From NCBI RefSeq assembly GCF_009746125.1, contig NZ_CP041352.1, positions 3,704,436-3,768,435 on the forward strand: a stretch of DNA of 64,000 nucleotides, read 5' to 3'. Shown here in pieces: positions 16,519 through 24,363 of this stretch. Source of the DNA: Casimicrobium huifangae (GTDB lineage Bacteria; Pseudomonadota; Gammaproteobacteria; Burkholderiales; Casimicrobiaceae). How positions within the stretch are numbered: the stretch's first letter is position 1; the number at the start of each line of letters is the position of its first letter. The notes beneath the pieces are model-generated. The model was given only the letters and a program-made list of their open reading frames with translations. It searched no databases and was not told the DNA's origin. Made by a program: the position numbers and the translations under genes.

Positions 16519-17807
16519 TTCGTCTTCTCCGCCGCCTTCAACGCCCGCGCCAGATCGTCGATCAGATCCTTGGCGTCCTCCAGCCCGATCGACAGGCGAA
16601 TAGTGCCCTCGGTGATGCCAGCCTTTGCCAGCGCATCGGCGCCCATGCGCGAGTGCGTGGTGCTGGCCGGGTGAATTACCAGCGACTTGGCGTCGCCGAC
16701 ATTGGCCAGATGCGAGAACAGGCGCAGGCTGTCGACGAAGACCTTGCCCTGCGCGCGCGTGCCCTTGAGGTCGAACGAGAACACGGCCGTCGTGCCCTTC
16801 GGGAAGTATTTCTTCGCGAGCTCGTGGTCGCGATGCTCCGGCAGTTCCGGGTGGTGAATGGCGCCGACGAAAGCGTGCGAGCGCAAAAACTCCACCACCT
16901 TGCGCGTGTTGGCAACGTGCCGCTCCATGCGCACTGGCAGCGTCTCGATGCCCTGCAAAATCTGCCAGGCACTCATCGGCGCCATGCAGGCACCGAAGTC
17001 GCGCAACCCTTCGCGACGGCAGCGCAGCAGAAAAGCGGCGGTGGAAGATTCCTCGGCGAACACCATGTCGTGAAAGCCGTGATACGGCGCGGCCAGCGTC
17101 GGGAAGTTCGCGCGGCCCTTGTCGGAGAGCCAGTCGAAGCGCCCGCTATCCACCAGCAGGCCACCGATCACCACGCCGTGCCCCTGCAGGAACTTGGTGG
17201 CGGAGTGAAACACGATGTCGGCACCATGCTCGAATGGCCGGATCAGATACGGTGTGGTCAGCGTCGAATCGAGCATCAGTGGCACGCCCACCTCATGCGC
17301 GACGGCAGCGACAGCCTCGATGTCGATCAGCAGATTGCCGGGATTGCCCAGCGTTTCGCCAAAGAACAGCCGCGTGTTCGGGCGCACTGCAGCGCGCCAG
17401 GCGTCTACATCCCACGGGTCCACGAACGTCGTCTCGATGCCGAAGCGCGGCAGCGTGTAGTCGAGCAGGTTGTGTGATCCGCCATAGAGAGCGCGGCTGG
17501 CAACGATGTGACTGCCGGCGCCCATCAGCGTGACTATCGCCAGATGCAGCGCCGCCTGGCCGGAGGCGACGGCGATGGCGCCAATGCCGCCCTCCAGCGC
17601 CGCGATGCGTTCCTCGAGCACGGCATTGGTCGGGTTCGAGAGCCGTGAGTACACGTGCCCCGCCCGCTCCATGTTGAAAAGCGCCGAGGCGTGATCCGAG
17701 TCCTCAAACACGAATGACGAGGTTTGATAGATCGGCGTCGCCCGCGCGCCGGTCGCCGGATCAGGCCGCGCACCGGCGTGAACGGAAAGAGTGTCTAGCT
17801 CAAACAT
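16515..17807 (-). CDS. metY: O-acetylhomoserine sulfhydrylase (PLP-dependent)
   Basis: 430 residues of the Cys/Met-metabolism PLP family. Start at ATG 17807 (MFELDTLSVHAG), the usual family opening, though the frame is open upstream. Diagnostic regions are YSRLSNPTNAVLEERIAALE, the cofactor-stacking ALYGGSHNLL, and the PLP lysine in HSATKFLQGHG. The length and the ETLGNPGN segment fit MetY better than the shorter MetZ. It makes homocysteine directly from O-acetylhomoserine and sulfide, the entry of inorganic sulfur into methionine. It is followed with a 4-base overlap by a hydrolase. Confidence 0.85.
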   Translation of the reverse strand: MFELDTLSVHAGARPDPATGARATPIYQTSSFVFEDSDHASALFNMERAGHVYSRLSNPTNAVLEERIAALEGGIGAIAVASGQAALHLAIVTLMGAGSHIVASRALYGGSHNLLDYTLPRFGIETTFVDPWDVDAWRAAVRPNTRLFFGETLGNPGNLLIDIEAVAAVAHEVGVPLMLDSTLTTPYLIRPFEHGADIVFHSATKFLQGHGVVIGGLLVDSGRFDWLSDKGRANFPTLAAPYHGFHDMVFAEESSTAAFLLRCRREGLRDFGACMAPMSAWQILQGIETLPVRMERHVANTRKVVEFLRSHAFVGAIHHPELPEHRDHELAKKYFPKGTTAVFSFDLKGTRAQGKVFVDSLRLFSHLANVGDAKSLVIHPASTTHSRMGADALAKAGITEGTIRLSIGLEDAKDLIDDLARALKAAEKTK

Positions 17808-18182
17808 GAACAGACGTTCGACATTGACGAACGCGACGGTTGCTATGGGTAGGAGTTTACGGCGTGCGACCGCCGCGCAGTCAGCGGCGGAACGGCGGAA
17901 CAAATCCGCGTCACGGCGCCGGAATTTTCAGTGGCATCGGTCCGGACGGATGCCGGACAAGAGCGACGCAGCTTCCAAAAGCGATAAAAATGCGTTGTAT
18001 TTTTACAACAGTAAACGGGCAACTTTATCGACCGAATGGCGTCTGCATGCGGGCTAGAAGCACAAAATGGAAAAAGTCGGAAATACGGAAAATACCCTCT
18101 GAGCCCTTGATGAATGCGGCTTCGGGCAAAAAGCCACTCGCTCGCCGGCAGTCAAAATTGCGTCCGAAAAGGGCGCAGCGAA
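17808..18182. other. Intergenic region without a recognisable gene
   Basis: 375 bases between metY and the HD-GYP gene. The right half is AT-rich for this genome. I see no convincing gene, RNA, or strong terminator; the promoter of metY should lie at its left end. Confidence 0.5.
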
Positions 18183-20051
18183 TCACAGCAATTCGCCCGG
18201 TTGCAGCGGCTCCATCTCGTTGAGCATTTCGTGCATCTTGTCACGCGCCTGGATGAAGGTCGAATCCTTCCCGGCCTCGGCCAGATAGTCATCGAATCCA
18301 TCGCCATGCGAACGGCGCAGATGGTTCACCAGCGAGAGGAAGGTGGTGACCATGCGCGGGTCGAAATGCGTGCCTGACGTGCGTTCGATTTCGAGCACCG
18401 CCTCCTCGTGCGTCCACGCATGCTTGTAGGCGCGGGCATGGGTGAGCGCGTCGTACACGTCCGCCAGCGCAGCGATGCGCGCCACCTCGGGGATGTTGTC
18501 GCCCTTGAGGCCGCGCGGATAGCCGCTGCCATCCCACTTTTCATGATGATGCAGGGCAATCTGCTCGGCTAGCCGGAACGCCGGATGCGAACACTGCTGC
18601 AGGATTTGCGCACCAATAGTGGTGTGCTTCTGCATCACGATAAATTCAGCTTCGGTTAAGCGTCCGGGTTTCATCAGCAAGCCATCGGGAATGCCGAGCT
18701 TGCCAATGTCATGCAGACGCGCAGCGAGCTCCACGTCCTGGCAGAACTTGTGCCCGAAGCCGAGTGCGTTCGCCAGCAGACCAGCCAGCTTGCCGACGCG
18801 ATAGGCATGGCGGCCAAAGGCGTCCTCGCGAAGTTCCGCTGCGACCGCGAGACGCTCCAGAGCATCGCGGTAAAGCTGCTCCGGGACTTCGATTTCTTCC
18901 TTCTGCGAGCCGGGCACCTTCTGGATCGCCATGATGACCGCGCGCACGTCGTCCTTGCCCGGCATGGGAGTCTGGACGCGTTCGCGAATGGCTTCGAGTT
19001 TTCCACGTACAGCGGTCACCTGAGACTTGCCAAGGAATTCGACAAGCTCCCCCAAATAAAGAAGGGCACCTGCATGGTCGTGCCCCTTTTCGTAGGCCTT
19101 CACAAGGAGTACCAGATTGTCACGATAGAGACCTGGATGACTTCTCGTGTGCTTAAGCATCTCGAGCAATTTCGCCACCGCAACCATGAGACTACCGGAG
19201 TACACCTCCACAGCGGCCTCTGCGAGTGCCCGATTCATTTGCAGTCGAGGTGATTTGAAAGCATCGGATAGGCTACGGATCATCGCAAGACGCTCGTCTA
19301 TTGTCGCGTCCTCGCGAAGGCCAATAGCACTCTTCAGCCAGGTCCCTTCGCCAATCACTCGATTCAAAACCCCATGGGCGTCTCTTGGCAGCCCCATTTT
19401 CTCGCACGCTTCGCGCGCAGACTCTGCTGCAAGCGAATAATGTTGAAGTGCCAATGCTGCGCTAGCCATGTTGGTCCTAGCAATCGCGATGAAGCTGGCA
19501 CAGCGTGCGTCGGCCTTGAAGCGCTTGATCAATCGCAGCGCGACAGAAATCGTCTCGCGATACAAGCCCATCGTGTACAGCGCTGCCGTCATGTTGCCAA
19601 ACGCCGCAGCCACGCCCATTTGGTCGCCTAGCTCGTGAGCAAGCACTGCTGCCTTGAGCGCGTATTCCACGCCCCTAGCAGGAATTCCGACATCGGTACT
19701 CATCAGCGCGTAAATGCTTGAAGCCCGACGCAACTCCGGTTTCAGTCCGTTATCAGTTGCGAGATCAAGTGCCCTTTCGACCATCGGAATCGCTTCGATC
19801 GATTTGCCCCTTGGAATGTGAGCAGCAGCGACGTCAAGCAATACGGAAATGCAATCTTGCAAGGGTTCAGGATGCTGACTGAACGCTATCAGACGCGCCG
19901 ACTGTACAAGCAGTTTGAAGTCCTCATCGTTTGGCGACTTCAACATGCCTGCAATGTCAACGCGCAACTGACGAACAAGGTCAGCCAAGCCGTCGCTATC
20001 GAATTCAGTCACGCAGGCGTCTAACAGCCCAATGAGTGCTTGTCGTTCCAT
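18183..20051 (-). CDS. TPR-repeat HD-GYP domain protein (probable cyclic-di-GMP phosphodiesterase)
   Basis: 622 residues. The N-terminal two thirds (about 30-370) are helical, TPR-like repeats (for example LERALD-type helices around GRSIEAIPMVERALDLA, seen here as KSIEAIPMVERALDLA), with no signal peptide or membrane segment. The C-terminal HD-GYP domain has every metal ligand expected: RHAYRVG, HDIGK at about 447-451, MQKHTTIG, ALHHHEKW and the GSGYP box near 508, then ALADVYDAL. It should hydrolyse cyclic-di-GMP in the cytoplasm. It is transcribed divergently from the peptide array, 102 bases away. In Gram-positive bacteria TPR proteins bind short exported peptides; that link here is a hypothesis only. 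Confidence 0.87.
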   Translation of the reverse strand: MERQALIGLLDACVTEFDSDGLADLVRQLRVDIAGMLKSPNDEDFKLLVQSARLIAFSQHPEPLQDCISVLLDVAAAHIPRGKSIEAIPMVERALDLATDNGLKPELRRASSIYALMSTDVGIPARGVEYALKAAVLAHELGDQMGVAAAFGNMTAALYTMGLYRETISVALRLIKRFKADARCASFIAIARTNMASAALALQHYSLAAESAREACEKMGLPRDAHGVLNRVIGEGTWLKSAIGLREDATIDERLAMIRSLSDAFKSPRLQMNRALAEAAVEVYSGSLMVAVAKLLEMLKHTRSHPGLYRDNLVLLVKAYEKGHDHAGALLYLGELVEFLGKSQVTAVRGKLEAIRERVQTPMPGKDDVRAVIMAIQKVPGSQKEEIEVPEQLYRDALERLAVAAELREDAFGRHAYRVGKLAGLLANALGFGHKFCQDVELAARLHDIGKLGIPDGLLMKPGRLTEAEFIVMQKHTTIGAQILQQCSHPAFRLAEQIALHHHEKWDGSGYPRGLKGDNIPEVARIAALADVYDALTHARAYKHAWTHEEAVLEIERTSGTHFDPRMVTTFLSLVNHLRRSHGDGFDDYLAEAGKDSTFIQARDKMHEMLNEMEPLQPGELL

Positions 20052-20153
20052 TTGTACTTACTCGAATGACGCTGTCATAATGAAACCACATTCTCCGCCA
20101 ATCACTGGCTAAGCACAACTAACCCACCAATACGCATCTTCGAAAGCACTTCC
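20052..20153 (+). promoter_or_regulatory. Divergent promoter region between the HD-GYP gene and the peptide array
   Basis: On the plus strand TTGTAC (20052-20057) and CATAAT (20076-20081) are 18 bases apart and resemble a sigma-70 promoter, giving a leader of about 65 bases before the first peptide gene. The -35 box touches the HD-GYP start codon, so the two genes could share control. Seen as sequence; activity is inferred. Confidence 0.5.
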
Positions 20154-20270
20154 ATGGACAAGCAAATCGATCTCGCCCAAGCCGACAACGAATCTTCCTT
20201 TCTGCGCGACCTGCTCGACAACGAAGTCATTCTCATCGGCGGCGGCGAAGCCGTCGGCACCACTTACTAA
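20154..20270 (+). CDS. Double-glycine leader peptide, copy 1 (core EAVGTTY)
   Basis: 38 residues: an acidic leader beginning MDKQIDLAQADNESS and ending LRDLLDNEVILIGGG, then EAVGTTY. Counting back from a cut after the third glycine puts Leu at -15 and -12, Glu at -8, Val at -7, Ile at -4 and Gly-Gly at -2/-1. This is exactly the pattern recognised by C39-peptidase exporters, and such an exporter gene lies at the end of the array. The predicted mature product is seven residues with no cysteine, far shorter than bacteriocins. Its ribosome site is weak (GAAAG). Function unknown; a signal peptide is my favoured guess. Confidence 0.85.
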   Translation: MDKQIDLAQADNESSFLRDLLDNEVILIGGGEAVGTTY

Positions 20271-20292
20271 GCATCAGAAAAGAGCCCCCATC

Positions 20293-20409
20293 ATGGACAA
20301 GCAAATCGATCTCGCCCAAGCCGACAACGAATCTTCCTTTCTGCGCGACCTGCTCGACAACGAAGTCATTCTCATCGGCGGCGGCGAAGCCGTCGGCACC
20401 ACTTACTAA
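20293..20409 (+). CDS. Double-glycine leader peptide, copy 2 (core EAVGTTY)
   Basis: Identical to copy 1 at nucleotide level. From this copy on, the upstream sequence is the repeated spacer, in which AGAG lies eight bases before the ATG and could serve as a moderate ribosome site. Confidence 0.85.
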   Translation: MDKQIDLAQADNESSFLRDLLDNEVILIGGGEAVGTTY

Positions 20410-20431
20410 GCATCAGAAAAGAGCCCCCATC

Positions 20432-20548
20432 ATGGACAAGCAAATCGATCTCGCCCAAGCCGACAACGAATCTTCCTTTCTGCGCGACCTGCTCGACAAC
20501 GAAGTCATTCTCATCGGCGGCGGCGAAGCCGTCGGCACCACTTACTAA
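20432..20548 (+). CDS. Double-glycine leader peptide, copy 3 (core EAVGTTY)
   Basis: Identical to copies 1 and 2, same 22-base spacer before it. Predicted cut after Gly-Gly-Gly, releasing a heptapeptide. Confidence 0.85.
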   Translation: MDKQIDLAQADNESSFLRDLLDNEVILIGGGEAVGTTY

Positions 20549-20570
20549 GCATCAGAAAAGAGCCCCCATC

Positions 20571-20687
20571 ATGGACAAGCAAATCGATCTCGCCCAAGCC
20601 GACAACGAATCTTCCTTTCTGCGCGACCTGCTCGACAACGAAGTCATTCTCATCGGCGGCGGCGAAGCCGTCGGCACCACTTACTAA
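20571..20687 (+). CDS. Double-glycine leader peptide, copy 4 (core EAVGTTY)
   Basis: Identical to the preceding copies. No base differences seen in coding sequence or spacer. Confidence 0.85.
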   Translation: MDKQIDLAQADNESSFLRDLLDNEVILIGGGEAVGTTY

Positions 20688-20709
20688 GCATCAGAAAAGA
20701 GCCCCCATC

Positions 20710-20826
20710 ATGGACAAGCAAATCGATCTCGCCCAAGCCGACAACGAATCTTCCTTTCTGCGCGACCTGCTCGACAACGAAGTCATTCTCATCGGCGGCG
20801 GCGAAGCCGTCGGCACCACTTACTAA
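20710..20826 (+). CDS. Double-glycine leader peptide, copy 5 (core EAVGTTY)
   Basis: Identical to the preceding copies. It is the last unit with the standard core and the last with the standard spacer after it. Confidence 0.85.
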   Translation: MDKQIDLAQADNESSFLRDLLDNEVILIGGGEAVGTTY

Positions 20827-20848
20827 GCATCAGAAAAGAGCCCCCATC

Positions 20849-20965
20849 ATGGACAAGCAAATCGATCTCGCCCAAGCCGACAACGAATCTTCCTTTCTGC
20901 GCGACCTGCTCGACAACGAAGTCATTCTCATCGGCGGCGGCGAAGCCGTCGGTTCAACCTACTAA
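20849..20965 (+). CDS. Double-glycine leader peptide, copy 6 (variant core EAVGSTY)
   Basis: The leader is identical to the other copies, but the last four sense codons read GGT-TCA-ACC-TAC instead of GGC-ACC-ACT-TAC. Only one residue changes, Thr to Ser, while three codons differ silently or conservatively, so the core sequence looks constrained. Its stop is 15 bases from the end of the convergent exporter gene, and no terminator hairpin is visible in that gap. Confidence 0.85.
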   Translation: MDKQIDLAQADNESSFLRDLLDNEVILIGGGEAVGSTY

Positions 20966-20980
20966 GTCGCTATAGAAAGG

Positions 20981-23044
20981 TCACAACCCCACCCGCTTCC
21001 CCGCCGTCGCCACCGTCGAGTCACGGTGCGCGATGATCAGCGAAGTGATGCCGAGGTTTCTTACCGACTGATTGACTGCCTGTTCGCGTTCGTTGTCGAG
21101 CGCGCTGGTGGCCTCGTCGAGCAACAGGAACTTCGGCTTGCGGTAAAGCGCCCTTGCCAGCAGCAACCGCTGGCGTTGCCCACCGGACAGCGCGCTGCCG
21201 GTATTGCCCACCAGTGAATCGACGCCCATCGGCATCCGGCTCACCTCGTCCCAGAGTGCTGCGGCCTGCAGCGATTCCGCCACCCGCGCCTCGTCGGCGT
21301 CCGGGTCGAACAGGCTGACGTTGTCGGTAATCGACCCGGCGAACACATAGTCCTCCTGCATCACCGCCGCGAGTTGCGTGCGCAGGGAGGTCGGGTCTAT
21401 GTCACGGATGTCGAGGCCGTCGATCAGCACTCGCCCCTCGGTCGCCGGCAGCAGACCAACCACGACCTTGGCTAGCGTCGTCTTGCCGGCGCCAGAGCGG
21501 CCAGTAAGCGCGACGCTATCGCCGGGGTCCACCGTAAAGCTGACGTTGCGAAAGATGAACGGGTCGTGCGGCCCATAGCGAAAGCCGAGGTTCTCGACCA
21601 CCCAGGTTGCCTTCGAGAGATCCGGTGCGACCGCCTGACCGCGCTGCTCGCCCGCCGCCAGCGCCACGTCCGCCACCCGTTCGGCATGCAGATCAAGCAG
21701 CCGGAACTCGGTGAATTTGTCGATCAGGTTAGACAAACGGCTCACGAACACCAGCTTGTAGGCGAAGAACGCGAGCAGCATGCCGACGCTGAAGCCACCC
21801 GCCATCACCTCGCGCGCGCCCAGCCAGACGATCAGCACGTTTTCCAGTCCGAACAAGGCGAAGCTCGCCGTCTTGTAGGTCAGCGTGAGCGTCTGCGCGC
21901 GGATGCTGGCGTTGAGCGTGTCCACCACGGCGTTCTGCCAGCGCGACAGGCGGTCGGCTTCGCCCATGTGCAGCTTGATCGCCTGAATGCCGCGCAGGCT
22001 CTCGATGAAGTGCGTCTGCTGCTGGGCGGCAAAGACGAGCTGTTCGTTGACCGCCTCGCGCATCGGACGGAACAGCGCCCAGCGCAGCAGCGCATAGAGC
22101 ACGGCGACCAGCAGCACCACAAACGTCAGGCGCAGGTTGTAGATCGCCATTACAGCGAACATGCTGATCGCAAGCACGCCGTCAATCAGCACCTCCAGCG
22201 AGCTGCCGGTGAGGGTGCGCTGGATAGCGTCCATCGAGGCGAAGCGTGACAGCAGATCACCTACGTGACGCTTCTCGAAGAACGCCAGCGGCAGCCGCAG
22301 CAGATGCGAGAAGAGTTGAGTGAGCACCTGCAACGAAAGGCTGTTGGTCAAGTGCAGCAACAGCCAGCCACGCAACGCACCAATCGCCGTCTGGATCAGC
22401 ACCAGCAAGGCAAAGCCGATCGCCAGCACTGTCATCAGATCACGGTCGGCCGACACCAGCACTTCGTCGACTGTCAGCTGGGTCAGCCACGGCATCGCCA
22501 GCGCGAACACCTCGAAGGCCAGCGCCAGCAATACAAGCCGCAGCAGGGCGCCACGGAACCCGCGGGCGCCGCCGACAATCGACCAGATCGAAAACTTCTC
22601 CACACTGCGCCGCTTCACGAACGACGGCGTCGGCGTCAGTTCGAGCGCAATGCCGGTGAAGTGTTTCGAGAAATCGGCGAGCGACTGCGTCCGTACGCCA
22701 CGGGCGGGATCATGCAGCTCGACGCGATCGGCATGTACGGCGGTGAGCACCACAAAGTGGTTGAAGTCAACGTGCAGAATCGCCGGCAGCCGCAACTGGC
22801 TCAGCGCCGGCAACTCCACGCGCAGGGGGCGAGCAGCAAGGTTCATGCTGTCGGCGATGTCGATCAGGCTCTTCAGCGTGGAGCCCTTCAGCGACACCGC
22901 GTGCTCGCGCCGCATGGTCTGCAGATCAGTCTCGATGCCATGATGACCGGCGATCATCGCGAGACAGGCGAGGCCGCACTCGGCTGCCTCCGTCTGCATG
23001 ATCAGCGGCACCCGGCGGCGGCGGAAGTTGAGGGTGGCGCTCAC
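20981..23044 (-). CDS. C39-peptidase ABC exporter (processes and exports double-glycine peptides)
   Basis: 687 residues from a GTG at 23044 that overlaps the adaptor stop as GTGA; another GTG at 23083 would add 13 residues but lacks a ribosome site. Domain order: C39 peptidase (about 10-140) with catalytic Cys23 in QTEAAECGLAC, His96 in FNHFVVL and Asp112 in LHDPARG; a six-helix exporter domain; an ATPase with Walker A GRSGAGKTT, signature LSGGQRQR and Walker B LLLDEATSALD. All catalytic parts are intact. Such proteins cut leaders after Gly-Gly and pump the core out. Its gene converges on the peptide array, which supplies obvious substrates. Confidence 0.93.
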   Translation of the reverse strand: MSATLNFRRRRVPLIMQTEAAECGLACLAMIAGHHGIETDLQTMRREHAVSLKGSTLKSLIDIADSMNLAARPLRVELPALSQLRLPAILHVDFNHFVVLTAVHADRVELHDPARGVRTQSLADFSKHFTGIALELTPTPSFVKRRSVEKFSIWSIVGGARGFRGALLRLVLLALAFEVFALAMPWLTQLTVDEVLVSADRDLMTVLAIGFALLVLIQTAIGALRGWLLLHLTNSLSLQVLTQLFSHLLRLPLAFFEKRHVGDLLSRFASMDAIQRTLTGSSLEVLIDGVLAISMFAVMAIYNLRLTFVVLLVAVLYALLRWALFRPMREAVNEQLVFAAQQQTHFIESLRGIQAIKLHMGEADRLSRWQNAVVDTLNASIRAQTLTLTYKTASFALFGLENVLIVWLGAREVMAGGFSVGMLLAFFAYKLVFVSRLSNLIDKFTEFRLLDLHAERVADVALAAGEQRGQAVAPDLSKATWVVENLGFRYGPHDPFIFRNVSFTVDPGDSVALTGRSGAGKTTLAKVVVGLLPATEGRVLIDGLDIRDIDPTSLRTQLAAVMQEDYVFAGSITDNVSLFDPDADEARVAESLQAAALWDEVSRMPMGVDSLVGNTGSALSGGQRQRLLLARALYRKPKFLLLDEATSALDNEREQAVNQSVRNLGITSLIIAHRDSTVATAGKRVGL

Positions 23045-24363
23045 AGACGCCCCCGCAGCCGCAGGATGGGTTCGATCAGCCACAGATAAAGCGGCCGTGA
23101 ATCAAGGGCGATGTCGGCCTGAGCCGCCAGCCCGCTGCGCAGCGGCCAGGCCTCGCCATAAGCCGCAATCGACGGCGACGCCAGTGACGCACGTACCCGG
23201 AAAACCGGCTCACGAATGGACGTTGGAAACCCCGTATCGCCCGGCGAGATGACGCTGCGGCCGACCTCGGTGACGGTCGCCGCGACATGGCCAAAGCGCT
23301 CCATCGGGAAGGCATCAATGGCCAGCCTGACACTCTGCCCCTCGCGCAGGAAGCCAGCCGATCGCGTTGGCACGTAAATGTCCGCCATCAGCATGCGCGG
23401 GCCAGTCTGCATCTGCACTAGCGAAGCCCCGGCAGCTACCGTCTGGCCGCTGAAGGCAATGACACGCTCGACGGTGCCATCGCTGGCGGCGGTGACTTCG
23501 TAAGCGCGCCGTGCCAGACTCTCGCGCGATGTCTGCGCCAGACTGGCTTCGTCGCGCGACAGCGTGGCGAGCTTGCCTTCCACCGTGGCGCGCAGCGTGG
23601 GCAACTCGGTGCGGGCGATAGCGAGGTCGCGTTCGATGCCGGCACGGGTGCGTTTGAGCGACTCGAGCTTGACCACCTGCTCGGCGAGATCGTCCTGTTT
23701 TTGCTGCACCTGAAGTTCGGGGGCAAATTTGTCTCGCGCCAGTTGCCGGTAGCGTTCAACCTGCCCCTTAAGTTGTGCCACCCGATCTTCCTGTGCGGCG
23801 ATTTCGCGGCCAAGCTGCGTGGTCTCTGCCGTGAGCGCGTTGATGCGAGCCGTAAGCTGGGTTTGTTGCGCGGTCAGCAGCGCTTGCGCCTGACGCCGTT
23901 CGCCGGCAATCGCGGCGCGACGCGCCTGGGCATCGCGCTCGCCCGCCGCAAACACCGCCTCGCCGCCCGCAGTACGCTCGGTTGATATGGTGGCAAGGCG
24001 CTGCCCGGCTTTGACGCTATCGCCCGCCTTGACATCGACGCTGACCAGGGTACCGGCCTCGGTGGCAGCTACCAGCACCGGATCATTGGCATAGGCCAGC
24101 ACCGCTGGCGCCCGAGCCTTGCGCGTGTACTGTGCGGTGAGCAGAAAGGCAACAAAGGCAATGGCGAGCAAGACACTGCACCAGGCCAGCCAGCGGGCAG
24201 CTCGTGGTGTAGCAACGACCAGCTCACCCCAGGCCCGCTCGCGCTGATGGGCGATGGCCTCCTTGCGATAGAGACCGGTGCGGATTTGGGTCGCGCGAGC
24301 AGAGTCCGCGCCACTGCTGGCGCGATCGCGTTGTGGTTCGCCCTCTCCCTCGGTGCCGGCCAC
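23041..24363 (-). CDS. HlyD-family periplasmic adaptor of the peptide exporter
   Basis: 440 residues. A cytoplasmic N-terminus (FRKEA-like LYRKEAIAHQRERAWG), one membrane helix at about 58-80, a biotinyl-lipoyl half (GTLVSVDVKAGDSVKAGQRL), a long coiled coil (about 140-290), the second lipoyl half (SDGTVERVIAFSGQTV) and a beta-barrel. This is the adaptor type that joins C39 exporters to an outer-membrane channel. No TolC-like gene is in the window, so a channel encoded elsewhere is likely. The GTG start shares one base with the stop of the altronate-dehydratase-like gene, and the exporter follows with a 4-base overlap. Confidence 0.9.
   Translation of the reverse strand: MAGTEGEGEPQRDRASSGADSARATQIRTGLYRKEAIAHQRERAWGELVVATPRAARWLAWCSVLLAIAFVAFLLTAQYTRKARAPAVLAYANDPVLVAATEAGTLVSVDVKAGDSVKAGQRLATISTERTAGGEAVFAAGERDAQARRAAIAGERRQAQALLTAQQTQLTARINALTAETTQLGREIAAQEDRVAQLKGQVERYRQLARDKFAPELQVQQKQDDLAEQVVKLESLKRTRAGIERDLAIARTELPTLRATVEGKLATLSRDEASLAQTSRESLARRAYEVTAASDGTVERVIAFSGQTVAAGASLVQMQTGPRMLMADIYVPTRSAGFLREGQSVRLAIDAFPMERFGHVAATVTEVGRSVISPGDTGFPTSIREPVFRVRASLASPSIAAYGEAWPLRSGLAAQADIALDSRPLYLWLIEPILRLRGRL

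Larger units (their letters stand above)
20154..20965 (+). repeat. Six-unit tandem array of 139-bp peptide genes
   Basis: Start codons fall at 20154, 20293, 20432, 20571, 20710 and 20849, exactly 139 bases apart. I read units 1-5 as identical, each made of 117 coding bases plus a 22-base spacer (GCATCAGAAAAGAGCCCCCA and TC). Unit 6 is identical until its last four codons, which change both codons and one residue, and it has a different downstream sequence. 139 is not divisible by three, so this is six separate genes and not one polyprotein. Identity over synonymous sites implies recent amplification or gene conversion. Confidence 0.97.

Noticed and set aside
17808-18182. Small frames in the gap between metY and the HD-GYP gene
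   Set aside because: No ribosome site, no recognisable motif and no consistent coding bias; left as non-coding.
20154-20965. The 139-bp array as a CRISPR or a polyprotein repeat gene
   Set aside because: Units are contiguous and identical without variable spacers, so it is not CRISPR. Each unit has its own ATG and TAA, and 139 is not a multiple of three, so it is not a single repetitive protein.
20154-20965. Core EAVGTTY as a precursor of a modified cofactor (PQQ- or mycofactocin-like, since both use C-terminal or internal Tyr)
   Set aside because: No radical-SAM enzyme, RRE protein or other maturase is near, and the leader is the double-glycine type. The only partners are export genes.
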